Source: Lytechinus pictus
Lineage: Eukaryota > Echinodermata > Echinoidea > Temnopleuroida > Toxopneustidae
Assembly (NCBI RefSeq): GCF_037042905.1
Contig: NC_087257.1
Coordinates: forward strand, 29,720,001 to 29,784,000
Reading direction: 5' to 3'
DNA: 64,000 nucleotides
Both the position numbers and the translations under genes were made by a program. The notes under the pieces were generated by a model. The model had not been told where the DNA came from. It ran no database searches and saw nothing but the letters and a program-made list of their open reading frames with translations. Positions 11,329 to 23,100 of this stretch are shown here, one piece after another (the stretch's first letter is position 1; every line of letters begins with the position of its first letter).

Positions 11329-12020
11329 AAAAAAACGTGGAAATATCACAATGAAGAACATATGAACATGGAAGATTTCGAATAATCTTTAAGATTATAC
11401 ATACTGGGCATGCTGGGAGATGATGCAACATTCCAAATTTTGAGCAAAATTCATTTATGAAATATTTATTACATTACATTGCTGTGTTAATTAATGTGAT
11501 TTAGAGTCCCCTATAAACGGATAGTGGTAAAAATGAATGTTTCATTAACGGCATTGATTTGATCAATGTAATCAGTATCTCATCGCATACTTTTGACGAA
11601 TACGACAGGCCAAATATTTTTCGTGCAAACTTCCCGCTTCCACAAAGATACCAGATGACCCCCTCCATATTCACGAAAGAGTACTTAAATTAGGATGTTT
11701 TAATTCGTTTATGATAAAGTTATAATCATATTTGAAAGTCATTGGAATCTTTTATTCATAAATGGATTTATTATAACTAAACTCCCATGATGCAGTGGAT
11801 ATAACCTTTGGAATAAGCTAAACGTAGGGATTTGTCACGGCCAAATTCTTGTAAGTATAGATTGAGCGCGGAAGCGGAGCGACCGCGCGAGAAATTTTGC
11901 ATTTTTAGAACGCAAAATTAGGCCAATTTAAGCACTTTGACTGCATTTAAACATGAATCCACACATAGACAGTAATATTAACCATTTGAAAAAAAATATC
12001 TGTTCTCTTGAAAAGTGGGG
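11329..12020. other. AT-rich spacer, no gene seen
   Basis: No exon-like sequence. A GC-rich palindromic word near 11864-11892 (GAGCGCGGAAGCGGAGCG and following) resembles the hairpin motif of the neighbouring arrays. Confidence 0.4.
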
Positions 12021-12029
12021 GATGATTGC

Positions 12030-13547
12030 AGGCGCGGATCGATCCAAGGGGGGGGGGGCCGAGCCGGCCCCCCTATTTTTTGGCAACCAAAAAAAACCCC
12101 GTCTTTTTAACTTGTCTGGAGAAACGCTGAAAAACAGAAAGAAGTACGAAGGAGATATTATACCCATGTTTAATTCACGGCCTCGTAACGACCGGCCCGA
12201 TCCCCGCATGCCTATACTCGCGGTGGCACCGCATTTTTTTGGTGTCTTGTAAGCAAACCACGCTACCACAACTGCGCGCGCATCAAGACATTCTTCTGCA
12301 CATGGGTCTCCTGCACTTCATCAACGGCCGATTAGCTCTGCGTAGGCAATTGGAGGATTACCATATGCGCACAAGTAGGCCGTAAACATGAATGTCCGGT
12401 TTTCAGGCCTTAATATCAACAGATTTCGAGCTCTCATTAATATTAGATTGATAAATAAGGTAACAGTTTCATGAATTCCTAATAATGAAATTGTCCCCTT
12501 TTTCAAAATGGAATATCGATATCGACAAGTTTCATCTCGCGCTTAGAAAGAGGAATAGGAAAATAGTCATGCTCATATGATGACAAAATGTTTCCCCTGG
12601 TGCTTGGTCTAGATAATAATTTAAAAAATTGGCTCGCGCTTCGCGCTCGCATCATTTGTGAAGTACGATCCATATTCGCTTTACGATTTTCCTACGATGC
12701 TTGAAATAGTGCATAAATTTACCCTCTTCAGATCGCCATCAATTTTTTTTCAGCTCGCGCATTATTTATTTTTATAATAAATGTATCGAGAATTCCCAGA
12801 TTCTAGGTCTAAATCTCAAAAACACGCGCACACAATAGATACGCAGTTTGTTCTTTATTCAAATCGTGCTTGAATTATCCAGTTTCATATCAGAAAATAT
12901 ATAAAAAATTCCTCGCGCTTCGCGCTCACATCATTAATGTAGGAATACCCAATTAGTCATCCTTTTTCGTGATTTATGAAACACGTGTCCCATTTTTTAA
13001 TCTAAATCTCATTTTTCTCGCTCGCGCTTTGCGCTCGCATGAAATGTTTAGTCATTATACCTATCCTGTTTATGCTTACAAAAAGTGCTTATAGAGTGTC
13101 ACTTTTTAGGTCAAAATGTCAAAAATGTTCAGCTCGCGCTTCGCTCTTTCTCATTATTTGATTGTTGAAATAACTGCAAACAGTCTTGTAGGTATGTTTT
13201 CCTATCAGGCCAGAACTTATATTAAAATTTCTGCTCGCGATTCGCGCTCGCAGTGATTACTTAGTTACATACACATCTTGTTCACGATCACAATCATTGC
13301 GCAGAATAATCAGTTTTCAGGACAAAATGCATGAAATTTCATTTAAAAAAAATTAGCTCACGCTTCGCACTCGGAACTATTCAATTAGGACTTCTATATG
13401 AGATTATTATTATTTGTTTTGGGAGAATAAAGTTAACAAGTGGTTGTTAGGACTACCCCTTAAAAACAACTTTGAGCGGCCGATCGAGGAAAAAATGGGT
13501 AAATTTTTTCGGCCCCCGTAATTGGCAAAAGCTGGATCCGCCCCTGG
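12030..13547. mobile_element. Decayed hAT-like element containing the hairpin-repeat array
   Basis: The left edge CAGGCGCGGATC and the right edge GGATCCGCCCCTG (13535-13547) are roughly inverted copies, followed inward on each side by G/C runs and a GGGGGCCGA-like word. Between 12600 and 13380 the hairpin motif recurs near 12631, 12754, 12912, 13019, 13131, 13230 and 13355, about every 110 bp. No target duplication could be read, so the limits are tentative. Confidence 0.4.
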
Positions 13548-13634
13548 ACTGTACATGTCTCCCCCTCTCTCCGAAAAGTGGGGGATGTATCCCCCATCCC
13601 CCCACGGGTCAACTGTGTCAACTTTTCTTTGAAT

Positions 13635-13661
13635 ATCCTTGGTGTATGTAAACTTCTGGCC
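13635..13661 (-). mobile_element. Tc1-like transposon right terminal repeat
   Basis: On the minus strand this reads GGCCAGAAGTTTACATACAC, the mirror of the end at 9472. Only about 50 bp of recognisable element precedes it before unrelated poly-G sequence, so it may belong to a different copy. Confidence 0.5.
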
Positions 13662-13681
13662 ATACATATATATTATATATA

Positions 13682-13921
13682 GTGGTGATAAAAACTTATT
13701 GAACCCCAACAGAAATTGAACATATTGAACAGTGTTCAAATTAAGTCATCTCTAAGATATTTGATTGTGAGGTCAGGTGATTGAATATTACTTTCAATAT
13801 ACCGGCAGTTTGTTTCTCTGGGTTGGCCGCCGGACATGGTTGCGTTGTTTGTCTGTGTTCAGCGCTCAGCATGAAGGAGTGCATTTTCTGGTGGGTTTCA
13901 CCAACGTACGTTTAGCACCAC
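13682..13921. mobile_element. Small TA-flanked inverted-repeat element
   Basis: A TA pair stands on each side (13680-13681 and 13922-13923). The ends are GTGGTGATAAA and, reversed, GTGGTGCTAAA, followed by a shared GTTGGTGAAACCC-like word. It is 240 bp without a coding frame, of Tc1/mariner-type MITE form. Confidence 0.55.
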
Positions 13922-16330
13922 TATAGACCTATATGGCATTAGTATAAGGAATTGTGTAATTGAATGCTTCATTCTTGAATTTACATAAGTAAATGAAATA
14001 TTGTAAAGATAAAATCGAAGACAGACATTTATCTGAGTAAACTCCAAACATTTCTTGAAATCACTCTCATGTTTTTGAATTATTTGAAACAAAACATTCC
14101 GTAAGGGAGGAACAACATTCATGACATTGCTTTTACAAAGCAAATGAACATGATTCAGGCAATATTCCGCACAGTTGGGAAAGTAATTTCTTTTAAAATT
14201 CAACAAAAAAAAATCATTTAGAGCAATAGATTTATGGCAAACCTTAATATAAATGGAGCGTAAATGAGTTTCAATTGAACACAAAAAGTTAACTTTATAG
14301 ATCTTTTTCCAATTCAAGGCTGGTGGAGTATAGGTATTTTATATACTTACCAATCAGTAGTCATAACAAGCATCTGTGGTACATGTGTCTTGTATTACTC
14401 GATAAGCATACTTACATATTTCTATAGGGACCTTTCTGGTTTGAACAAGTTTATCTACAATCAATCAAATCAACAACATCAAGGTAAAAATTTTCAAGGT
14501 CGGGGGGTTCTAACCAAAAAAATGTGTATACTTCTGAACTCTATATTACTACTTCAAAAAAGAATAGCTAGAATAATGACGTTCAACCATCATAAGTATC
14601 GCTCTGCTCCTTTATTTTATGATCTAAATATTCTCGATATTTTCAAACAATACCAATATTTGATAGGATGATTTATGCACGATTTAATTAATAATCGGTT
14701 GCCGCAAAGTTTTATTTATTATTTTTCATTTATAGACCATCCTTACAATACGAGAAATAGAGAAAAGCGAAATGTTAATCTTGACAAAAATAATACCAAT
14801 TTGGGAAAACAATCAATTTCATTTTCTGGTCCTATACTTTATGGAATCATCTGCCAACATATTTAGCAAATCGTTACAATTAATGCTATATACTGGAAGA
14901 TTATAATTAATTTGGTATGGTAAACACTACCTGAAAACAAATAATTCTATATACAAATTTTGTGAATAATTCAGATATTTTTTCTTGTAAATAGTGTAAA
15001 TATGTTCACTAAAAATAATCGCAATTTTCTGCAACAGTAATAAGTAGAATTAGTACTGAATTCGATGTACAATATTGAGATTTAGTAAAAATTATTGTTT
15101 AAACTATGATAATGACATTACTTGGGGCTAAGCCCGATTAGCATCTTGCTATTATGTTAGCTCCAATTACCAAATGTTTTGTTTATATGTGATGTACTAT
15201 TCCATGTAATTGTACCTGGTGGTGATATATTTGGTAATAAATTCAATTCAACGAAAAGGTATACTTCCTTCAATCTTTACAAGAGACATCAAATCCCAAA
15301 TTAATTCCTCAGATATCTTGTGTCCAGGAAAAGGTGGGTTCAATAAATCTGATACCTTACCAACATTTTTGCTTTGATTTTGATCGTATCTTCTTATTCA
15401 ACCATAATGATTGGCAAATCCCAATTTCTGAAGAAAAAAAAATCCCAAAGATATCAATAGAAGCCCCTTCCCTAAAAATATACAAAGTTTGAAGGGAATC
15501 TACCAACTGAAGGTTATTTATAGATCTCAAAATGGATTCGGGGGCATGGGAAATCCACAAAATATCTATATTACCATTTAAGTTCCTTTAACATGTTTAA
15601 AATGAGAGTTCAGTTCTTTTCCAAGCAATATCATATTTTATTTGTCTCATAAACATTGAACCCGAATATACTTTTTTAGCAACAGCATATGCATAGGGAT
15701 CAACATACATTGCTTATAATCGTCGCACATTAATTTCATTTTCACCCTATCCTTTCCACCTTTCCGAATGAAACCATACAAAATCTTATTCAGCTCTTTG
15801 AAGAAAACAGGAGGGGGTGGAATTTAATAAACTGATAACAAAAATGAATACGGAGAAATAGGGCATCCTTGAAATATACTCCGGCTTTCCGTGATTGCGA
15901 TCAGTCATGAAACCATTATTCATAACATTAATAATTATATTTGAATAAATAACTCTTATCCAATCTATAAAGGTTTCTCCAAAGTAAAAATGCTTTAATA
16001 TGATATTATATATATATATATATATAAATCATGTCTGACACTATCAAAGGCCTTATCAATATCTAGTAACACAATAGAACCTGGAAGATCATATCCATTA
16101 GCATATTCAATAACATCTAAGATAAGGCGAATATTGGTAACAATAAATCTGCCTTTGAGAAAACCTGACTGATCAGGATGAATATACATTGGATATTTGT
16201 CCTTCTTAAAATGTATTTCTTTGAGACTGAGAAAGCATTCCATGACACAAGGCCAGTTCACAACAGAAGGGCATGCATGTATTTATTAAGCAAAGGATCT
16301 TTCCCCCATTTGTTTTACTTTTGGAATTAG
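13898..16330 (-). pseudogene. Decayed LINE polymerase (L1-like), interrupted
   Basis: Minus-strand fragments read in order along a non-LTR retrotransposon polymerase. At 16261-15995 is a reverse transcriptase block with QSGFLKGRF and LDIDKAFDSV. From about 15990 to 15830 there is a continuation with WIRVIYSN and VMNNGF. At 15560-15357 there is a linker with LWLNKKIRSKSKQ. At 14317-13898 is a C-terminal segment (LNWKKIYKVNF, IETHLRS, then spaced Cys/His) like the zf-RVT domain. Stops, frameshifts and an intervening plus-strand LINE fragment (14350-15255) show it is dead. The family call is by motif only. Confidence 0.7.
14350..15255 (+). pseudogene. LINE 3' fragment (CR1/L2-like) inserted in the opposite-strand LINE
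   Basis: Plus-strand reading frames at 14527-14860 give LLLQKRIARIMTF, then LFYDLNILDIFKQYQY, HDLINNRLPQSF and YNTRNREK. This is the usual order at the C-terminus of CR1/L2/jockey-type polymerases. One frameshift is visible near 14668. A non-coding tail follows, ending AATAAATTCAATTCAA. The left border is estimated. Confidence 0.65.
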
Positions 16331-16780
16331 ATATTGATGACCGTATAGACCCTTAATTGATAAATGGAGATTGTATTTTGGTAGCCTACTAAACGCTATG
16401 AAATGCAATCAGCAGAAATTAATCTGTTTCATATAGGGAACCAGCACGCAAATAGGAAGGAGTATAGCGTTTGTATGTGCTGGGAGGTCAAAGTAAAATA
16501 ATTATTAACTTTAGATACACAAAACGTATACGAAGACATACTAAAAGCCTCGGTCAGTGCTATTCTCTTCCTTTTCTAGAATTTTTTCAGGCGTTGGAGA
16601 AAGAGAAATATTTCTGAGAAGAAAAAAAAGGCATCACATAAAAAGCCTTTGCGGTAAAAAACTGGATTAATTTTCGTCTCCAGATCGATAACCTATTCGT
16701 GTTTCATCACGATTATTGAATTTTCTCTAATGTTGATTTAGCGCCTTAAACAGGGATTACGAGTCGTTCTTAAAGTCGCT
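16331..16780. other. Unassigned spacer
   Basis: No exon, repeat end or RNA gene recognised. Confidence 0.4.
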
Positions 16781-16781
16781 A

Positions 16782-17999
16782 TTCCTGACCTTTCGTTGGA
16801 AGAACGCGAACGCTTATTTACGACGTTAGTTGATTTTGGAAGAGACTTTTGGGCCCGTCGTCATGGTCTTAAAACTCTGTCCTGCAACGCAAATTGTGTG
16901 ACATGAGAATTTTTTTCGTTTCGCATCTGGAACGGAAACATTCAATTTGCGTTTCGTGTGCAAAATTCTGGTTGCTACTATGGTAACAGCGATATACCCG
17001 ATTTAGGACGACTTTCCAAATCCACATTTGGTTCCTCCCAGAGCTCGAGAGGCCGCCCGGGGGGGCCCACTTTCATTGAAGAGTGGATACCAGGCGCAAC
17101 AACGCGTAAAAAGGGAAAGAGTGGGTAAGTACGTTACGTATAGGCCTATGTAACGTTATAAAGGTGTCAAAAACGATGATTAAAACACTGAAAAAAGGGA
17201 TATATTTCCAATACTTGTAGGGTTTCACAAGCCAAATAATTGTTAAAAGATGCATTTTCATAATCTGGAAAAGACTTGCTTCCTTTGTTTAGGGTACTTT
17301 TCGAAACCCCATGGTCGTGCCTGGTATCCACTCATCAATGGAAGTGGTCCCCCCGGAATTTGAATCTAACCCCCCATTTCTGGGGAAAGTAAAACATAAT
17401 ACCCTTTACATCGTGTGCTAGAGGCGTATCGTTTGTGTAGAAGGAGTGAACAAAAGAAACAAAAGAAACCCGCATTTTCAAACGTATTGCATACGCTGTG
17501 TACATATGCGAAATGGGTTCGGCTAGAGAGGTGATCTGACCCATGGAATCAATTGCCAGTCATCCACCAATAATCCACATTAAATGCAATATCGATTCGA
17601 TGGACTGCATGATCTATATCTAAGCCTTAATTTAGTATAAGTTTTGCCTCACTCAATATGTACTCGATTTGTTTGAAAAACAATTTTCTTATCCATGTCA
17701 TATTCTATTTTAGGTCCTGCATTTCGAATATCTCCAGCCATCAGTCGTAATACATGCATGTATGGCGCGCGGGTGTCGCGGGAAAGAATTTTGCACACGA
17801 AAAGCAGATCTGTAGGGCCTGTAACCCCCCTGTAACACAAATCTTAGCATTGATTGTAGAGCAGTTTTCTACGTTTGATTTTATTGACTATAATGTACAA
17901 TCAATCTTAAAAATCAAGTGTATGATTAAGCGTCAACTTTTGTGTTAGGGGACCCTAATAGTCAGATAGTAGCGTCCGTGAGGATTGCGAAAGGTGGCA
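16782..17999 (+). mobile_element. Composite non-autonomous element, copy 2
   Basis: This is the most compact complete example of the family, about 1.2 kb. It has the end GACCTTTCGTTGGAAGAACG, the hAT-like core with mirrored ends around 17055-17360, a region matching the site where copy 1 was invaded (about 17500), then the small foldback (about 17820-17960) and the terminal CGTCCGTGAGGATTGCG. Open frames over it are fragmentary and not conserved between copies. Confidence 0.65.
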
Positions 18000-18026
18000 A
18001 GTAACTGACAAACGGCTTTGTGAAAC

Positions 18027-18158
18027 ATGGGTCCCGTAACACAAAGGTTAGCAATTAATTGTACACTTGGTTCACGATCGATTGTACATTGTAGTCAATG
18101 CAATCAATCGTAGATAAATGTTCTACGATCATTGCTAAGCTTTGTGTTACGTGCCCCA
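18027..18158. mobile_element. Small foldback MITE
   Basis: GGGTCCCGTAACACAAAG at the left is mirrored by CTTTGTGTTACGTGCCCC at the right. The arms continue inward with TTAGCAAT and its reverse. A diverged copy of this foldback forms the distal end of all four composite elements. Confidence 0.6.
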
Positions 18159-18208
18159 GGACTGTTTTTATTAATTTGCAGCTTACGTGGCACAGTTTTG
18201 CATTTGCA

Positions 18209-18496
18209 TAATAATAATAATGATAGACATTTATATAGCGCCATCTATCTAGAAATATTCTATTCCGAGGCGCGATGTTATTATTATTATTACCCCGGCT
18301 TTATCTCGAGCTGCCTTTCAGCGCTCATGTATTCAAGGAATTAATCCTGCCGGGTACCCATTCACCTCACCTGGGTTGAGTGCAGCACAATGTGGATACA
18401 TTTCTTGCTTAAGGAAATTACGCCTTGGCTGGGATTCAAACCCACGACCCTCTGTTTCAAAGTCAGAAGACTAATCCACTGGGCCACAACGCTCCA
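18209..18496 (-). mobile_element. tRNA-derived SINE
   Basis: On the minus strand it starts GGAGCGTTGTGGCCCAGTGG, containing a Pol III A-box-like word (TGGCCCAGTGG). A B-box-like word follows (GGTTTGAATCC), then a conserved body, then a tail GCGCTATATAAATG with (ATT)n. This tRNA-related head plus LINE-type tail is standard SINE structure. The B box differs by one base from the copy at 31419. Confidence 0.75.
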
Positions 18497-18499
18497 CAT

Positions 18500-20100
18500 G
18501 CATTCATTGTCAAGATTTGTCTGTATACAGTATATTGTCAGTGTCTTTTTCCTCTGCATATTGTACCATTATATCTAATTCGTGATCTCAAATTGTAAAA
18601 TGATATTTAAGTCGTGATCTGGAATTCAATAGAAATATTCGACTTTTTTATATAGTTAATCACGATCTCCCTAACGCATTATATAGTCACAGTTATTCAT
18701 TTCAACAATATTTTATTGGCGGTCCTTTCAATTAAATGTGCTGATATTAATAGGGCCCCTATATGCATCAAAACATAACAAGACTTATACACATGATAAC
18801 ATGTACAAAAAAGAATATAAGTTTGAATGAAGGCCGATAGATGTAGTTTAGCTCGAAATCCTCTTATATGAGTTTTCTCAGTCGAAAAACTAATAAGCAC
18901 AACAATAACATTATTTGTAGCTTATTTGTAGAGTCTGACATGCTGTTAGGTATAAATAATCCCTCTCATAATTTAATCATCCACATTGTTTTGCTTCTGC
19001 GCTCCGCGCGATGATTGTCATGCCCCTAACTTTGGCTGACATTTACATAATTTCAATTATAACACAGAGTCAAAGCTTCAACGCTTTGCTCTGGAGATGA
19101 ATAATCCGATACTCCCAATAATCTCCACTTGTCAATAACAAAATGGAAATATGGATGAAATTGATGTTTGTTTCTTTGTTTGACTGTTTTTTTTTTCTAA
19201 TAAGAAAATGCTATGCCCAATTAGCAGATCGATAAGCGAAGTAACTGAATGGGTCCGTGATAGAGATCGTCTTTCAAAAGATCTTGCTTAGTTATTCTGA
19301 AATATGATTTATATTGTCAAAATACTCTGATTACAAGCTTCGAAAGAGGTACTACAGACGGATAACTCATAATTCATCTGTGAATTTCACCCACGAGACA
19401 ACAGTGTACAATAAACAAGAATTGTCAATGAGTTTTCTCCTGTATTTTCAAACTTCCAAATGTTATTATATCAGCGAGATTGAATATAAAGCGCAAAAAC
19501 TTGCGACCCGTCCACAGGAAAGTGGATAGTTGGAGGCATTTTGAATGTCTAACGGCCCTCGCATAATTCATCGTTTAACAAAGGATTAAGCTGATGACCA
19601 TGGTCCATGTTGACAAAAATGAAAAGGAATACTTCGTGTTCCATTTATTTAAATGCAAAATACGCTAATCACATTCCTCTTGGCATGATGATATAGCCCT
19701 TTCGAAGCGAACTGTCCATCCGTATAATTCATTACATCTCCTTCTGGGGTGAACTGTGTGTATTGTACAAATTTTCCTCAAAACAGAGGTAAAAAAACTA
19801 CAAAAAAATGCTTATTTCATTCCATTTGGGACTTTTCCCAATCTCAGTGACGGAAATCTCTCCCAAAAGGTAGGAGGGACAAGGGGCTGGAAAATGGTTA
19901 TCACCCAAAATGTAAGGAAATTTCGACCAAAATAGATTTAACAAGCAAAAAAAAAAAAAAAAAAAACGGGTTATCAACCCAAAGTAAGGTCATCTCGTCC
20001 AAAATACATGTTTTATTTCGCTGTTGAATGATGTATTTCTTTTCATCACAAAATACCAAAAATAGTTGGGGGATATTTGATATTGTGTCCCCCCTACTAT
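18500..20100. other. AT-rich spacer, no gene seen
   Basis: No convincing exon on either strand. It contains a poly-A run at about 19950-19966 and short low-complexity stretches. Confidence 0.45.
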
Positions 20101-20514
20101 TTTGAGTATATGATATTTGTGAATGGTTTGATAATAATAATAGTTCCTATATTTATAATTATATTGAATTTATTAATGAAAATGATGATGGTAATAAAAA
20201 TAAAATAATAATAAAATAATAACAACAACAACAATACTAATAATAATTGGCTATTACAGCACACAACAATACCACGTCGTCTCAATTCGCTTTAAAAAGA
20301 AGAAAAGAAAAACAAATGAAGAAGTAAGCCTCCTCATAGAGGGACATTGTATTGTATATATTTGTGGGTTTAGTGCATGATATGAACAAATTATTCATTG
20401 TTAGTTGAGGTTTTTAGATTTCCCATACATGTATATGATATTTGTGAATGGTTTGATAATAATAATAGTTCCTCTATTTATAATTATATTGAATTTTTTA
20501 ATGAAAATGATGAT

Positions 20515-20977
20515 TTTGATTGATTTGATTTGATTTATTGATTTCCGTTTCACGATTGTACATAATTATGATAAATATAACATAACAAGATCGAAAATAC
20601 TGCAAGACATAATAAAATATCTATAACATAATTTTAGATTTAAGGAACACAGTTCGATAAATAAAGTTACCTAAGATGACATTTGCATTTAAAAGTAAAA
20701 CGGAGGGTCTTGCCGAAAAAACAAAGCTTGTACAAAAGGCAAGCCCTTAACATAGTTTCATTACAAAATTACAACAAAGAAATAGTGGGTCGTAATGATA
20801 TTGTATGTTTGAATTTGCCAGCGCCATAATGAGGCTGCGATGAATGCAAGGAATGCTCCCCAGGGAGTGGAAATTGTGCACTTTCGTGCGGGATTGAAAT
20901 GAATCCAATGACCGGGGTAATAATATGCTGTAACGCGCTTTGGGCCATTCTGGGAAAAGCGCTTTATAAAAATTGGC

Positions 20978-21015
<38 letters not shown>

Positions 21016-21806
21016 GAACGTTTGTTTAAAAATGAATACAAACAATTTTTCTGCTTTTTACAAAAAAAAGTAACTGATGGATCGTGTGAGAAATATTTTG
21101 TTTTATAACATTAGGGAGAGAGGGGGAGGTGAGGGGAGAAGAGGGGAGGGACAGATAAGTGTAGTGTACATTATGTAGAAAGAAAGCTGGCAGCAGGATC
21201 AGGTATTTGGCTAATTGCAATTTTAAGAAGAAAAAAGAAATTACAAATAATATTCATGTATATGTACATAACATCAGTTATTCAGCTTGATCTGTTTGCA
21301 ACGAGAATTGCAAAATTAACATTTTTTCAGTTTGCGTTTAAAAATATTTATATTAGGGGATTCTTTAAAATCTTGAGGCAGAGAGTTCCATTAAGCAGGC
21401 CCGGAGAAGACAAATTAATTCTTTGCAAATAAATTTCTTGTTAAAGGAAGGTGATAATATTGTCGTTGTACGGATGTGTACGGATGCATTTTTACGGAAC
21501 ATATTTGAAAAAATAGCGGGGAGATCATCCTTGCTTAATTTGAACATAAATTGACTAAGTTCGAAAAGATATATGTCACTTATATACTTTGAGAATGTTA
21601 TTTTCAAAAAATAAGATATCAGTATGTGATCTAAAGTGTGTTTGAAAAATTATTCTTAGAACTTTTTTCTGGAGAAGTAAGATTCTATTTAGTTGCGTTT
21701 GTATTGCACATCCCCAGGCAATTATTCCGTAATTAATATATGGTAGAATAAGGGTGTAGTATAATGTTAACAAAGTGCGAAAAGGAAGAAAATGTTTGAG
21801 TTTATT
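20515..21806 (-). mobile_element. 5'-truncated LINE insertion (CR1/L2-like) with 11-bp target duplication
   Basis: AAAATGATGAT flanks both ends (20504-20514 and 21807-21817), inside a tandem unit whose empty form is next door. The minus strand encodes the C-terminus of a non-LTR polymerase: PYINYGIIAWGCA, then ILLLQKKVLRIIF and NNILKVYK (about 21806-21580), continuing in another frame with SQFMFKLSKDDLP near 21550. The 3' tail is an AATCAAATC-type repeat at 20515-20545. The frameshift and the truncation mean it is inactive. Confidence 0.75.
20800..21012 (+). mobile_element. SINE nested in the LINE
   Basis: The plus-strand body has CTCCCCAGGGAGTGGAAATT, then AACGCGCTTTGGGCC, and the tail AAAGCGCTTTATAAA followed by (ATT)n. 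The head is not clearly tRNA-like, so the 5' edge is uncertain. Confidence 0.55.
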
Positions 21807-22329
21807 AAAAATGATGATGGTAATAATAAGAATAAAATAATAATAAAGTAATAACAACAACAACAACAATACTAATAATGATTGGCTAAACAGCACACAA
21901 CAATACCACGTCGTCTCAATGCGCTTTAGAAAGAAGAAAAGAAAAACAAATGAAGAAGTAAGCCTCCTCATAGAGGGACACTGTATTGTATATATTTGTG
22001 GGTTTAGTGCATGATATGAACAAATTATTCATTGTTAGTTAACGTTAGTTGATGTTTTTAGATTTCTCATACATGTATATGATATTTGTGAATGGTTTGA
22101 TAATAATAATAGTTGCTATAATTATGATTATAATGAATTTATTAATGAAAATGATGATGGTAATAATATTAATAAAATAATAATAATAATAATAATAACA
22201 ACAATACTAATAATAATTGGCTATTGTAGCACACAACAATACCACGTCGTCTCAATTCGCTTTAAAAAAAAAAAGGAAAGAAAAACAAATGAAGAAGTAA
22301 GCCTCACAGAGGGACAAAATATATAATAA

Positions 22330-22949
22330 ATAATAAGTATATCTCCTTTTATTAAAAAATACAATCTTCAAAAGTGACTTGAATAATATTGCAGTATTAT
22401 CAGATATACAAAGCTCATCATATGGCATTTGAAAGAACGGGTGTCATGAGCATCAATAAATGGAATTACCAGAGAGATTTGGGTTTTTTTTTATCTTAAT
22501 TTCTCTTTTGGGTACACACCGTACTATGAGTTCTTTGAAATCTGATGGCGAATAGCCTTGTAAACTGTTAGAAGTGATATGTTGTATTATAAATACGAGA
22601 TTTTACACGAAGATGGAGTAAATTTTTTTATAGCATAGATTTATTGTCTTTACTGTACTTCGTTCTTTTTTATTAGTTTTACAGACACCACTCAGGCTTA
22701 TTATGTTTTCAATCACAAGTTTCAAGTCTCATATAAAAACTATTTTGCTCCCCCTAAATGAGATGGTATGCAATTACATCTCTCAAATTTTTCAAATCCA
22801 ATGAATATTCAATATTTCCAGCATATTAATTATCCCAGTTTATTATCTACCCTCTAATTATCAAATGGAAGTGAACTGCCTGTATATAACTGGTCGCGTT
22901 CTGAATATTATTGAATCAGTGGAAAAACATTGCATAATATTTTGGAAAA
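22330..22949. other. AT-rich spacer, no gene seen
   Basis: No coding or repeat signal that I can support. Confidence 0.4.
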
Positions 22950-23100
22950 GCAGCGGTGTAGTGGTTCTGATCCACAGTTTGTCACTTTCAATCCTGGTGT
23001 ACTCAGTATAAAAGCCCTTGTAGCTTTCCAGCATTTTGACATGGCGGCTAGCTGGAATTACTTCCCTAGGGAGTGTAAAATGTCCATATATTGTGTGGGA
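22950..23100 (+). mobile_element. SINE head fragment, degenerate
   Basis: AGCGGTGTAGTGGTTCTGAT resembles the A-box head of the SINE at 52644, followed by a weakened B box (TTTCAATCCTGG) and the body word TTCCCTAGGGAGTG shared with the SINE at 20800. No tail repeat follows directly. Confidence 0.4.

Larger units (their letters stand above)
20109..22320. repeat. Tandem duplication, three units of about 325 bp, middle unit invaded
   Basis: Units begin with TATGATATTTGTGAATGG at 20109, 20434 and 22078. Each continues through AAAATGATGATGG, an (AAC/AAT) tract, ACACAACAATACCACGTCG and GCCTCCTCATAGAGGG; the third is cut short. The second unit is split by the LINE insertion 20515-21806. Confidence 0.75.

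Noticed and set aside
18420..18495. tRNA-like A and B boxes
   Set aside because: Spacing and sequence fit, but no acceptor stem closes and the body and tail show these are SINE heads, not tRNA genes.
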